A stretch of DNA of 64,000 nucleotides from an uncultured Prevotellaceae bacterium (GCA_947168395.1 CAMVLT010000007.1:57269-121268); one strand, 5' to 3'. Shown: positions 52,304-61,094, numbered from the stretch's first letter. A program made the numbers and translations. The notes: generated by a model from the letters alone, not told the origin.

Positions 52304-53491
52304 ATGGCATTCAGAGCAGGTAACAAGGCAAGAAAGACGGAGTCCGTCCAGGATACTGTGGAAAGAATAGATCCTCCTTCGATTGATGAAGTAATAGAAG
52401 AATTCCATCATGTTGTTGGTGAATACACTCATGATATCCGTCAAAGCATTAGGGATAGGGTTAATGCAGCCGTACTCTTATATATAGTTGAAGTATGTAA
52501 AGAGAACAATAATTCTTATAGGGGTACTCCATATTGGGATACTTTTGTCGATATGACAGAAAAATTAACCAATAATGATATATTAAATGCTACTAAAAAT
52601 AAGAACAATAATTCTTATGGGGGTACTCCATATTGGAATACTCTTGTCGATAAGATAAAGGATATGGAGAACATCAATGAATCTATTCTCCCTCTTCTTA
52701 AGCACAAACCTAACTATTGCTTCAATCCTATCATTCGCAAAATATTTGCGGGTGATATCACTGATTTTGTTGCCTATCCGTATCCTGTGAATTGTGGATT
52801 GGAATTGAATCCAGACGAAAAGAAACTACTTATTGATATCAACAACTTTAAGTGCTCTTTCATGGAAGAGACTATGAGCAATCTGTATCTCACCACTAAA
52901 ATTATCTTGAGCAATTTAGAACCTGATGTCATACAGGACAAATTGGGATTCTATACAAAAAGAAAATTCGATATCGTAGAACCTGAGGTGTGGCTATTAC
53001 CAGAAGAAATTGGCAAAGCAGCTGAAAGCTTGGAATGTAAAAGGAAATATGTTCTGGCCAAAGTGTATATTCACGAAATGATGCATCGCTATTTTGATAT
53101 GCATCCAGAATTGCCTTTCAAGAGTTCTATCAAAGAGATTGAGGAACCAATAGCAGAACTCGCCACAATCGAGTTTTGTGAGGAATTCTGTAACAAACAC
53201 AAAGAATATAGTAAATTGGTAGATGTGGCGAAAGAGCAAATCAAAGATCTTAAAGCCACTGACGACAATTACTTTTATGCACTTGGGGCAGACTTGTATG
53301 AGTTATACGATGAAGAAAAAAGGCGATCTCTCATTGACATTTATCGTCATGTGTGCATGATGCTACATATGCAAAATACAGAAGTGGCAAACTACCTTAG
53401 TTTTGTTAGAAAATCTAAAAATATAATTGCATATAAGGAGGGTAATAAAGATGTTACAAATAAAATCTGCGACTTATTACTCAATTGTTAG
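52304..53491 (+). CDS. Predicted HExxH metallopeptidase of the island
   Basis: 395 residues, no signal peptide. YIHEMMHRYFD gives an HExxH zinc motif (H257, E258, H261), and KEIEEPIAEL supplies acidic residues 19-24 positions later, the layout of gluzincins. The N-terminal part carries a duplicated 33-residue block (NNSYRGTPYWDTFVD and NNSYGGTPYWNTLVD). I do not recognise a named family. No membrane segment is seen, so it should act in the cytoplasm. Lone metallopeptidases next to AAA+ ATPases suggest targeted proteolysis, but that is inference. Confidence 0.72.
   Translation: MAFRAGNKARKTESVQDTVERIDPPSIDEVIEEFHHVVGEYTHDIRQSIRDRVNAAVLLYIVEVCKENNNSYRGTPYWDTFVDMTEKLTNNDILNATKNKNNNSYGGTPYWNTLVDKIKDMENINESILPLLKHKPNYCFNPIIRKIFAGDITDFVAYPYPVNCGLELNPDEKKLLIDINNFKCSFMEETMSNLYLTTKIILSNLEPDVIQDKLGFYTKRKFDIVEPEVWLLPEEIGKAAESLECKRKYVLAKVYIHEMMHRYFDMHPELPFKSSIKEIEEPIAELATIEFCEEFCNKHKEYSKLVDVAKEQIKDLKATDDNYFYALGADLYELYDEEKRRSLIDIYRHVCMMLHMQNTEVANYLSFVRKSKNIIAYKEGNKDVTNKICDLLLNC
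52503..52656. repeat. 99-bp tandem duplication inside the metalloprotease gene
   Basis: AGAACAATAATTCTTA and the following about 50 bp recur 99 bp later (52503 and 52602) with a few changes. The period is 33 codons, so the frame is kept. Confidence 0.8.
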
Positions 53492-53526
53492 ATATTATTT
53501 ACAATGAACTTAAAAATGGTGTTATT

Positions 53527-54621
53527 ATGAAAACATTATTGAGAAATTTCCGTAATTGGGCTATTAAGAATGGATTATCCAGTGGCTCTGCATCCAGTTA
53601 TTGTACCTATTTAAGGAAGTTGGATGCCATCAGTCCTTTTGCTAAGTTTGGGCATTACCTTCAAATCATTGCTGATTTCTTGAACGACAAGAATCGTAAT
53701 GATGGAGACAGCTTGTATGCATTGTCTATCTGCGACAGAATGCTACAGGTAATTGGAACTAAGCTTGTCAGTCCAGCGCCTTGTTTGAACAAACCAGACC
53801 TGCTAAACGGTCGTTCTGCCTTACGTCTGTTATTAGAATATCTATATCGTATTGCCTTGTGTAGTTCAGGTTCTGTGCTTGATAATGTTAGGAAGACGTT
53901 CAACAAACAAAATCTTCACAAGATTGATGGCATGGATAGTCTCATTGCACATTTTGGAGTGAACAATTTTGTGAGAATAGCTATTGAATCGTCATACTTC
54001 TTTGATATTGATATCAAGATGGACAGGAATCAGGTCTTAACAAACTTATTTAATAATAGGGATGCAATACCTGCCCGTGCAACAACTAAAGGCGAAATAA
54101 ATCCTGATTATAGTCATGTCTTTCAAAACAACGGTTGGTGGTATTGTGAGAATGGGACTCCCCTTTTCCCTATTGACATTGACCCCGATGGAAACAAATT
54201 CGTGCGTCAACTTATAAATAGCTATACTGGCTACACCATAGGACAAGGTAAAGGTTCTATTTTCCAAAACTATATTATATCACATATTTGGGGACGCGCC
54301 TATGATCCTCGCTTTTTTACCAGTTTCTGGAATATCGTGCTTATTCCTGCATGGGCAAATAGCCTGATGGATAAAATGGCTCCACAAGGTAGCGTCGCCT
54401 CAAAACTAAAAGCAACCTTTATGGCAATATGCTGGCAATACTATCAATTAGCAAGCTGTTCACATTGGGGAGCACTGCAAATGGGAAGTCATATTCCGCA
54501 GGTTGTAAATCCACAGGATGTTGTTCATGGTGAGTATACAATCAATGTGATACAACGTAAGCCTGCGAATATGCATCCAAGCATAGTTGCTCCCATTATA
54601 CAAGTTTCTGTAACCGTATAA
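53527..54621 (+). CDS. Unknown island protein, possibly HNH-like
   Basis: 364 residues from ATG 53527, chosen because the track start overlaps the upstream gene. The N-terminus (NFRNWAIKNGLSSGSASSYCTYLRKLD) resembles the SAM-like core-binding domain of tyrosine recombinases, but no catalytic domain follows. The C-terminal SHIWGRAYDPRFF...WNIVLIPAWANSLMDK has a His-Asn-Asn spacing reminiscent of HNH nucleases; this is a weak visual match only. Last of the three rightward island genes; it ends at the strong hairpin 54627-54668. Confidence 0.55.
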   Translation: MKTLLRNFRNWAIKNGLSSGSASSYCTYLRKLDAISPFAKFGHYLQIIADFLNDKNRNDGDSLYALSICDRMLQVIGTKLVSPAPCLNKPDLLNGRSALRLLLEYLYRIALCSSGSVLDNVRKTFNKQNLHKIDGMDSLIAHFGVNNFVRIAIESSYFFDIDIKMDRNQVLTNLFNNRDAIPARATTKGEINPDYSHVFQNNGWWYCENGTPLFPIDIDPDGNKFVRQLINSYTGYTIGQGKGSIFQNYIISHIWGRAYDPRFFTSFWNIVLIPAWANSLMDKMAPQGSVASKLKATFMAICWQYYQLASCSHWGALQMGSHIPQVVNPQDVVHGEYTINVIQRKPANMHPSIVAPIIQVSVTV

Positions 54622-54626
54622 TAGTA

Positions 54627-54668
54627 AATCGAACTCTGACTGGGCAGTGCCTCAGTCAGAGTTCGATT
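54627..54668. terminator. Hairpin between the convergent island arms
   Basis: Perfect 16-bp stem AATCGAACTCTGACTG/CAGTCAGAGTTCGATT with a 10-nt loop. It overlaps the stop codon of the leftward gene at 54656 and lies just past the rightward stop, so it probably ends transcription from both sides despite the missing T-run. Confidence 0.75.
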
Positions 54669-55285
54669 ATGCTGCATGGTGTTCCTTCGTTGATGCACAC
54701 CCAGATGACATCACCGCTATCGTAGGCATAGTAAAGTTCTGGGGTAACAATTGATGCGTCAGGAACCACAACAATAGTGACTGTCGTTTTTGTTGTGCGC
54801 CACTCAAGGGTTTCTCCATAAGTGAGTGGCTTTACACCTTCTTTCGTCAGCATCGAAGGGGAGTAATCGGCTATTTCCTCTAACGGGAATACATCAAGAG
54901 AACCTTGGTCGGCGTACGTGGGAATTAACTGTATGCGACTGAAATGGCAAGAAGAGTCTTCCATGATGTCGAACAAAGCCATCAAGAAATCCCCCAACAC
55001 AGTAGCAGAATCATTCCCTGCAACTACGCTTAGCGTAGGATGGAAATGACGACTTGTAGATTTGTAACGCAAAATGTCTTCTCCACGGGCTACACTATGG
55101 TAGTCAATACGGCGACCTGAGTCTTGTCGTGCCTGCTGACCCCGCTCTTCTATCAAGTCTTGCAGTTGTGATTTGAATGAGTCAGAGTTCAATGATACTA
55201 CATAGCATTCCTTCTTTGACGAGACAACATCACCGCTATTATCGTAAGCATGGAGTATGCCAACGGCTGTCTTCTTTTCGCTCAT
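54656..55285 (-). CDS. Unknown island protein (209 aa)
   Basis: Soluble protein without recognised domain. Landmarks: MSEKKTAVGILHAYDNSGDV at the start, a central ATVLGDFLMALFDIMEDSSCHF helix and a beta-rich C-terminus (TTVTIVVVPDASIVTPELYYAY). Its ATG abuts the upstream stop directly (TAAATG), so it is translationally linked to the 389-residue protein. Function unknown. Confidence 0.6.
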   Translation of the reverse strand: MSEKKTAVGILHAYDNSGDVVSSKKECYVVSLNSDSFKSQLQDLIEERGQQARQDSGRRIDYHSVARGEDILRYKSTSRHFHPTLSVVAGNDSATVLGDFLMALFDIMEDSSCHFSRIQLIPTYADQGSLDVFPLEEIADYSPSMLTKEGVKPLTYGETLEWRTTKTTVTIVVVPDASIVTPELYYAYDSGDVIWVCINEGTPCSIIEL

Positions 55286-56455
55286 TTAATAATATTCTTT
55301 GAGTACGCCAGAGTAATTCTCAGGGATGTTCTGATACATTTTGGAATATCTGATAAGAAAATTAGATGGAGAACCATCATCCAAGGTCTCACGAATTTGT
55401 CTTATAACATCATCCAAAATTTTTAAATGTTCAGCACTAAGAGGAGTCCAACCACTTTCTTCTGACGAAGCTCCATCAAAAGCCATATACTCAAATGTGT
55501 CATTCTCTGTTAACCTAATCCTACTTATCGAGACATTGGCATAATCATCCTTATCGTAAAAGCTAAAGGATTCATCATTTATTTCTTCAATATGGATATC
55601 TGGATTTATAGGGCCTATCTCCTCAGGGAAACGGCGATCATTAGAAATTGTATACCAAGACTCAAAAACACCGTTAGGTTTAAGATATTTGAACAAAATT
55701 TGATTTAAGCCAAGTATTTTCATGGTAGAGACAATATTAGAAAGCGCAAAACCTTTTATTCTTTCCTGTGATTGTTTCAATTCTGACTCAAGACTTCCAA
55801 TTAGATTCTTTAATAGATAAATTCTTTCTTGCAAGTCTTTTTCTGTAGTGGTTATTTGGTGCTCTTTTAATAAAGATAATTGTTTATCATCCACCCTATA
55901 TGGGTTTTCATTGGGTGTTTCTTCTGAAGCAGAAGAAACCAACTTGATAGGAATACGGTTATATCCAACCAAATTAATAGAAAACTTGGTATAACACTCA
56001 AAGTCAATACTGTCAAGTTCACTATTATCAAGTTTGCTTTTAGCTATTTCTTTTGCAAGATTCAAAGCTTTTTGTTGGTCTTCAAAATACACTAGTCCAT
56101 TTTCTGTTCCAACGAAGTACCTTTTGTAATACTTTCCTTCTGCATCGTTGGTATAGAATTGTCCGTTATCATCATCCACTCCCCATATCATATAAGGAGT
56201 TGCACCTTCTTCAAAGATGGGAGAGATTATTTTTTCAATACCGATATTCCAATTACCAAAGAAGTCAAGAGATTTGTACGAAAAGATCCATAATTCTTCA
56301 TCACTATCGAATGAAGAATCATACTCTAAGCCATTTTCCTTTGCCAATTTTTCTGCCTTTCCATTAATACGTTCAAGAACAGAATGTTCCCCCAGCACAT
56401 GTGCTTCGAAGATGTAGCTGAACATGTCGTCATTTTGTTTAAAAAGAAGTTTCAT
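55286..56455 (-). CDS. Unknown island protein with coiled coil (389 aa)
   Basis: Starts at ATG 56455 (MKLLFKQNDDMF); the track's TTG overlaps the promoter. The N-terminal about 170 residues are beta-rich with WGVDDDNGQFY; a coiled coil follows near 195-240 (KDLQERIYLLKNLIGSLESELKQSQERI), then a C-terminal domain ending LDDVIRQIRETLDDGSPSNFL. No known family. TAAATTTG at 56462-56469 on the minus strand gives a nearly leaderless transcript. AT-rich. Confidence 0.6.
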   Translation of the reverse strand: MKLLFKQNDDMFSYIFEAHVLGEHSVLERINGKAEKLAKENGLEYDSSFDSDEELWIFSYKSLDFFGNWNIGIEKIISPIFEEGATPYMIWGVDDDNGQFYTNDAEGKYYKRYFVGTENGLVYFEDQQKALNLAKEIAKSKLDNSELDSIDFECYTKFSINLVGYNRIPIKLVSSASEETPNENPYRVDDKQLSLLKEHQITTTEKDLQERIYLLKNLIGSLESELKQSQERIKGFALSNIVSTMKILGLNQILFKYLKPNGVFESWYTISNDRRFPEEIGPINPDIHIEEINDESFSFYDKDDYANVSISRIRLTENDTFEYMAFDGASSEESGWTPLSAEHLKILDDVIRQIRETLDDGSPSNFLIRYSKMYQNIPENYSGVLKEYY

Positions 56456-56461
56456 ATTGCA

Positions 56462-56469
56462 CAAATTTA
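56462..56469 (-). promoter_or_regulatory. -7 box for the 56455 gene
   Basis: TAAATTTG read leftward, six bases before the ATG. No TTTG box at standard spacing. Confidence 0.5.
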
Positions 56470-56475
56470 TAAATG

Positions 56476-57045
56476 TTATTTTCTGTGTTCTTCTGTTTTA
56501 TGGGAATCCCGTGAGTCTTCTTTTATAGGAGAAGCGCTGTATTCCAGCACAAATTGCATAAAGGCCAATGCAGATAGTTCCCCTTCGTAGGGACCTATCA
56601 GACAATGCGCTCTTCCCCACCTAAGTTCTGCAACTTTACAGAAAAATGGCGGTCTTCCATCGGAAGCCATTTCCAGCGTATAGTATACCAATGGCTTACC
56701 TTTGTATTTGACCGCCATACCATAGTAGGCTTGCGGCTCCTTTATGGGTAATGGGAACTCATAGAACGCATACTTCAGATTAAGCGACGTATAGTAAGTT
56801 ACTGATACGGCCTCCCAATCAATCACCAGGTCTTTGTCACTCTCCATCATTTCATGGATGCTCGACAACCTGAACTTCTCGTCTGGGTCATACGCTGGCG
56901 ACTCATCAAACAGGTAGGCAGGAATCTTCATGAATTCCAGGATATACTGAGAATCAGAACGCCGTTCTTCCCGTTCTTGAGCCATCAACTTCTCTAATTT
57001 CTTTTCGCTCATATTACTTACGATAGTCTTTTCATACTTTATCAT
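56476..57045 (-). CDS. Unknown island protein, paralogue of the 51682 product
   Basis: 189 residues if started at ATG 57045, which overlaps the end of the upstream gene by 14 bp; ATG 57012 (MSEKKLEKLM) is the alternative. The track start at 57132 lies too far inside the neighbour. A Glu/Arg-rich helical N-terminus is followed by the same C-terminal domain as the 51682 protein. Having the paralogues on opposite arms of one island suggests an ancient duplication and a shared partner. Function unknown. Confidence 0.68.
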   Translation of the reverse strand: MIKYEKTIVSNMSEKKLEKLMAQEREERRSDSQYILEFMKIPAYLFDESPAYDPDEKFRLSSIHEMMESDKDLVIDWEAVSVTYYTSLNLKYAFYEFPLPIKEPQAYYGMAVKYKGKPLVYYTLEMASDGRPPFFCKVAELRWGRAHCLIGPYEGELSALAFMQFVLEYSASPIKEDSRDSHKTEEHRK

Positions 57046-58030
57046 ATTTTCCTTCTTCCATACGACATTGAGTGAGGTCTTTATGTTTATGGCCAATATC
57101 AAATTCAGAGAATTTAATGTCTTTTTCATCAAGGTTGATCAAGTAGCGAGACGGCTTATTGTCAGCCTTTCTACTTCCCTTGTTCCCTGGAGTCTGTTCT
57201 TCTTCCTGAATATCAAACATCACGGAATCTACTCTGCCATTCAGTTTTTCATCTATCATTTTATGAATACGACCTTTTATTCCAGAGAACTGTTTATCAA
57301 AGTTTTCGTATTTCCAATTTTTATCCAGATCAGAGTTTGCCGTATGTTCTAAAATTGGGTTCTTGCAATTCTCTGGGAACATTAAGTCTGCCAACTTCTT
57401 TAACTGTTCGTTGGCAAAAGCATTATTTATTTCATTGTCTGGACACCAGATGTCTCTCTTGGTCATCAGTTGACGAGGATGCAGCAAGAACCACATATAA
57501 ATAAGTTGGTCTATTTTATATCTGAAAGAGAGAGGCACATGCTCGCCATTAATGACGAGCTCGATTTGATACGGGCCATGGTTATTCGGGCTTGATGTCC
57601 ATTTCTTATCGTAGCTAATCATTATTTCTGCAGTTACAACTTCATCTGAAAGCTCAGTAATACATGTTTGTTGGCCAAGTTGTTTGGTAAGGTATATTAT
57701 GAGTTTGTTCTTTGTTTCAGAAGTCAATCTGTTGTTAAGGAAGTTATTAAGAACGTCATAACTGGCATTTCGCTGCACCAGTTCTCTCAATTTATTCAGA
57801 CTATCTCTTTTAGACTGACGAAGTGAATCCATCCCCATAACAACCATACCTAAGCCGAAATCTTTGTTTCGACTTTTTGTACAATGATTATTATTTTGCA
57901 AGAGACTATTGAAAAGTCTATCCCGTTCTTCAGCCATTTTATCACTATTTTGCAACATTTCTGCTAATTCAACGTCATGCTCAGTAACCAGCCCGCGGAG
58001 TGTTTCGATAAGCCTTTCTTCCATTATCAT
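57032..58030 (-). CDS. Island protein with possible winged-helix domain
   Basis: 332 residues from ATG 58030 (MIMEERLIETLR); the longer track ORF runs back through the promoter. Helical N-terminus; the middle IELVINGEHVPLSFRYKIDQLIYMWFLLHPRQLMTKRDIW reads like the entry strands and first helices of an OmpR-type winged helix, with a later FSGIKGRIHKMIDEKL helix and RYLINL strand. This is a fold guess by eye. If right, it could control its own promoter at 58038-58078, which carries a perfect 14-bp inverted repeat. Confidence 0.6.
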   Translation of the reverse strand: MIMEERLIETLRGLVTEHDVELAEMLQNSDKMAEERDRLFNSLLQNNNHCTKSRNKDFGLGMVVMGMDSLRQSKRDSLNKLRELVQRNASYDVLNNFLNNRLTSETKNKLIIYLTKQLGQQTCITELSDEVVTAEIMISYDKKWTSSPNNHGPYQIELVINGEHVPLSFRYKIDQLIYMWFLLHPRQLMTKRDIWCPDNEINNAFANEQLKKLADLMFPENCKNPILEHTANSDLDKNWKYENFDKQFSGIKGRIHKMIDEKLNGRVDSVMFDIQEEEQTPGNKGSRKADNKPSRYLINLDEKDIKFSEFDIGHKHKDLTQCRMEEGKYDKV

Positions 58031-58037
58031 AAGTTTT

Positions 58038-58078
58038 AAGTTGCCACAAAAGTACGATATTTTGTGGCAACTTCCAAA
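58038..58078 (-). promoter_or_regulatory. Island promoter overlapped by a 14-bp perfect inverted repeat
   Basis: Leftward TTTG (58075-58078), 20 bp, TACTTTTG (58047-58054). Arms AAGTTGCCACAAAA (58038-58051) and TTTTGTGGCAACTT (58060-58073), 8 bp apart, cover the -7 box and the spacer: the layout of an operator that blocks polymerase. Confidence 0.8.
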
Positions 58079-58092
58079 CTTATTAACTTCTT

Positions 58093-58215
58093 TTATCCAA
58101 ATAAATTGTCGTTTGAGAAGATATCCGCGATGAAACCGAATATGGAGCCCAAAACCATGAAAATCAGGCGGAACACCGCCCAAACGACAAAAAGTATAAG
58201 CATTAATGTAATCAT
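58093..58215 (-). CDS. Small membrane protein of the island (40 aa)
   Basis: Below the track cutoff. Starts MITLMLILFVVWAVFRLIFM, continues as one long hydrophobic helix and ends IADIFSNDNLFG. It lies 21 bp after the AAA+ ATPase gene and upstream of the promoter at 58038, so it belongs to the ATPase transcript. One membrane pass could tether or be a target of the ATPases; the role is unknown. Confidence 0.55.
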   Translation of the reverse strand: MITLMLILFVVWAVFRLIFMVLGSIFGFIADIFSNDNLFG

Positions 58216-58236
58216 AACAATAACCGAATTAAAAGA

Positions 58237-59967
58237 TTAAAAACCAATATGACTACCCGTCTTCGCGAGACTCTCTTGCTGACAGATTTTTTTCAGATTG
58301 TCCACCGACGCGGATTGTTCACCATAAAGCGCAGTTTCAACAGTCAGACGTCTGGCCACATTCTGTATCTGTGCGCCACTGAAGTTGTAGAACTGGGCTA
58401 ACTCGTCAGTAGTGGTTACGTCAAGTTTTGGCAGCATGGCGTGCCATATAGACTTGCGCGTTTTAAGATCGGGCTGCTCGAAGTTTACCTTATACAGGAA
58501 ACGGCGTTCGAAAGCACGGTCGAAGTTGCTGGTCAGATTGGTGGTCGCAATGAGGATGCCCTCAAAGCGTTCCATCTCTTCAAGGATGATGTTCTGGATG
58601 GCATTCTCCATCTTGTCGATAGAATACTGCACATTCTCCAATCGGCGTCCAAAGATGGCATCAGCCTCGTTGAACAGCAGAATAGGAGTGTCGTCAAAGG
58701 GATTCAACTCACTATATCTCTTGAAGATCGCTTTTACCTGTTTCTCACTCTCACCTACATACTGGTCACGGAGTTGGGAGAGGTCCACCTTCATCACATC
58801 GCGATGGGTCTGGAAGGCCAACTGATAAACGGTCTCCGTCTTGCCTGTTCCTGGTGCGCCATAGAACAGACAAGTAAACCCCTTTGGCATGTTCTGATCC
58901 TCAAGCCGTTTGCAGATGCTGTAATAATTGTCACTATTAATGAGCTGACCCAGACGGTCTATCTCCTTCTTAGTACACTCGTTGTAGAACATGGGGCGAG
59001 GCTTGATGGACTTATACTGTACGACATCACGAAGAGTCTTCGTCCTAAATTTGATGTCAAACAAGTCGAAAAGCAAACTCTCCTGTATCTTACGAGAAAG
59101 GCAGAAAGAATCCTGCGAGCGGAGGCCGTCTTCATAGCCCTGCTCCACAATTCCATTTTTCCGCAGTTCTCCCCAGCCATGAACAAGGTCACAAGCGATG
59201 ATGCTGAATCCCGCACTTTCGGGAATCAGCTCTTCGAGTATGCTCAGTGACACATTCTCCTTGTATTCAGCGATGTGATAAGCGGCCAGGATAATGACGA
59301 TTGTCTCGTCAGTCTCGTTCAACTTCAGTTCCCGTAACTTCTGGACAAAGTTGGTGGTGGGATTGCAATTCATGAGGTTGTGCAGTTCCTCGACCATCTC
59401 TTGGTAGCCAATCTCTTTTTCTTTGCGCTGACGCAAATAGGTCATCATCTCAAACATCAGTTGCCTGGCCGAAAGATTCTCCTTCTTCGCTGGTACAAAA
59501 TGCTTGTTCTCCTTAAAAGCGTCTATCGCTTCCTTGGAAATACGATAAGCCTTATAGCCTCCTCTGAGTGATGCGATGAGCAGGTGGTTCTTGACGAGTT
59601 GGTCAAGATCGTTAGAATAGCGTAGGATAGTGATGTTGCGGCAATCCAACAACTCTGACAGATCCTCGATAAAGGTATAGTCCTTAAGGCTCTCATTCAA
59701 GACAAGAGCGAGGAAGAGCGCCTGTTTTTCCGTGATCTGTTGCAGCTCTGCGACATACTTCAGATAAGGCTGCGCTTTCTTGAGTGCAGTCTTGCTGAGG
59801 CCTGATCCGTCCATAATCTGGACAATGGCTTCACAGGCGGTGAGCATCGTCAGCTGTTCATTAGGATCAACCAGACAGGCCTTCTTTTTCTTCCTGCCAG
59901 TCTTGGCTGGCTTGTTGTCAGCCTCGTAGTAACCATAATCGTCATCAAAAGGGCTTCTTGTCTCCAT
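58237..59967 (-). CDS. AAA+ ATPase of the island, with large N-terminal helical region
   Basis: 576 residues. About 330 N-terminal residues are helical with winged-helix-like pieces (NITILRYSNDLDQLVKNHLLIASL) and no named domain. The AAA+ core has Walker A YGAPGTGKTE near 370, Walker B ILLFNEADAIFG near 430, sensor 1 ATTN and an arginine pair FERRF. The usual Walker B Asp is Asn, with the catalytic Glu kept. It may remodel protein or DNA complexes. It is followed by the 40-residue membrane protein and preceded 43 bp upstream by the second ATPase, so the three likely form one transcript. Confidence 0.85.
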   Translation of the reverse strand: METRSPFDDDYGYYEADNKPAKTGRKKKKACLVDPNEQLTMLTACEAIVQIMDGSGLSKTALKKAQPYLKYVAELQQITEKQALFLALVLNESLKDYTFIEDLSELLDCRNITILRYSNDLDQLVKNHLLIASLRGGYKAYRISKEAIDAFKENKHFVPAKKENLSARQLMFEMMTYLRQRKEKEIGYQEMVEELHNLMNCNPTTNFVQKLRELKLNETDETIVIILAAYHIAEYKENVSLSILEELIPESAGFSIIACDLVHGWGELRKNGIVEQGYEDGLRSQDSFCLSRKIQESLLFDLFDIKFRTKTLRDVVQYKSIKPRPMFYNECTKKEIDRLGQLINSDNYYSICKRLEDQNMPKGFTCLFYGAPGTGKTETVYQLAFQTHRDVMKVDLSQLRDQYVGESEKQVKAIFKRYSELNPFDDTPILLFNEADAIFGRRLENVQYSIDKMENAIQNIILEEMERFEGILIATTNLTSNFDRAFERRFLYKVNFEQPDLKTRKSIWHAMLPKLDVTTTDELAQFYNFSGAQIQNVARRLTVETALYGEQSASVDNLKKICQQESLAKTGSHIGF

Positions 59968-60010
59968 ATTCGTTTTACCTTGATTAATTATACAATTTTT
60001 TCATTTCACA

Positions 60011-60931
60011 TTATGCCGCCACCATGCGTTTGTGTACTGCCTCATATTCCCTCAGTTGTAAAGATGATACTGATGGACGAATGATCTGGGCGGCAAATAC
60101 CAGCTGTTGCTGATTGACAGGAACACGCAGTCGTGCAGCAATCAGAGATGCCTTATTGACGATTGCCTCTAAGTCGGACACAATATAGCCTTCTGTCATA
60201 TCAGCTATTTCTGAATAATTGATACGTTTCCGATAGACATTTTTCAGTCGCAGACGCAGAACGGCCTCACGCATCTCAACATCAGGCATAGGCACATAAA
60301 TCGCCTCATCAAAACGGCCCCTTCGCAGCAAGGCTGGGTCGATGTGTTCAGGCCGGTTGGTGGATCCGATCACAAAGATGCCACGCTCAGAACAGTTATT
60401 GAGTTGGGAAAGCATCTCATTGACTTCCATAGCATACGTCTCCTGAACCATCGATGAGCGTTTGCCAGCGATGGCATCTAACTCGTCGATACACAGAATA
60501 CATGGGGCCAGGCTTTCTGCCAGGTCAAACATCTTACGAATCTTTTCTTGCGTACCATGAATAAAGGTAGAGGCAAGGTCAGAACTTTTCACGAGCATAT
60601 AGTTCATACGTGACTGCTCGGCAAATTTCTCTGCAAGGAATGTCTTGCCACAGCCCGGAGGACCATACAACAGTATGCCGTTGAGCGCATGACCATTATA
60701 CTTTGTCTTGAATACCTCATCTGTGAGTGGGAAAAGCACTTCATGATCGAGTTTAATCTTCAGTTCACTCATACCAGCGACATCCTTAAAGCCGCCAGCA
60801 CCATCTTTTGCTCTTTTCACTACACAAGTAAACTTGTTGTTGTCAACATCAAACGGATCGTCATCGTGCATGATTGTAGATGCGCAGTTCGTTACTACTT
60901 GTTTCTTCTCTGTAGGTTTTCTTTTTTCCAT
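60011..60931 (-). CDS. AAA+ ATPase of the island, FtsH/CDC48-like core without protease
   Basis: 306 residues from ATG 60931; the track's TTG lies in the promoter. After a charged N-terminus comes GGFKDVAGMSELKIKL, the classic entry to FtsH/CDC48 AAA domains. Walker A YGPPGCGKTF follows near 89, Walker B ILCIDELDAIAGKR near 144, then the second region of homology (RPEHIDPALLRRGRFD) and the small helical lid. No membrane segment and no HExxH, so it is an unfoldase-type core alone. The HExxH protein at 52304 might supply proteolysis in trans; that is speculation. Confidence 0.88.
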   Translation of the reverse strand: MEKRKPTEKKQVVTNCASTIMHDDDPFDVDNNKFTCVVKRAKDGAGGFKDVAGMSELKIKLDHEVLFPLTDEVFKTKYNGHALNGILLYGPPGCGKTFLAEKFAEQSRMNYMLVKSSDLASTFIHGTQEKIRKMFDLAESLAPCILCIDELDAIAGKRSSMVQETYAMEVNEMLSQLNNCSERGIFVIGSTNRPEHIDPALLRRGRFDEAIYVPMPDVEMREAVLRLRLKNVYRKRINYSEIADMTEGYIVSDLEAIVNKASLIAARLRVPVNQQQLVFAAQIIRPSVSSLQLREYEAVHKRMVAA

Positions 60932-60971
60932 AATCTTTTTTTGGTTTTGGGGTTCAACTTGAATTCGGGGG

Positions 60972-61003
60972 CAAAGATAGGACAAATTTGTGAAAAAATC
61001 AAT
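60972..61003 (-). promoter_or_regulatory. Promoter of the island ATPase operon
   Basis: Leftward TATCTTTG (60972-60979) with ATTG (one mismatch to TTTG) 20 bp upstream at 61000-61003. Confidence 0.65.
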
Positions 61004-61094
61004 TGTATTTCGTCTTTGGTATTGATTTGTAATACGTGTTATTTTTTAGAAAATACTAACCTGTTGATGAGAATTGTAATTCCAAGTAAAAAAG

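Noticed and set aside
51682-60931. Island as a restriction-modification, CBASS or toxin-antitoxin system
   Set aside because: No methyltransferase, cyclase/CD-NTase, or recognisable toxin-antitoxin pair is visible; the HNH-like resemblance at 53527 is too weak to decide.
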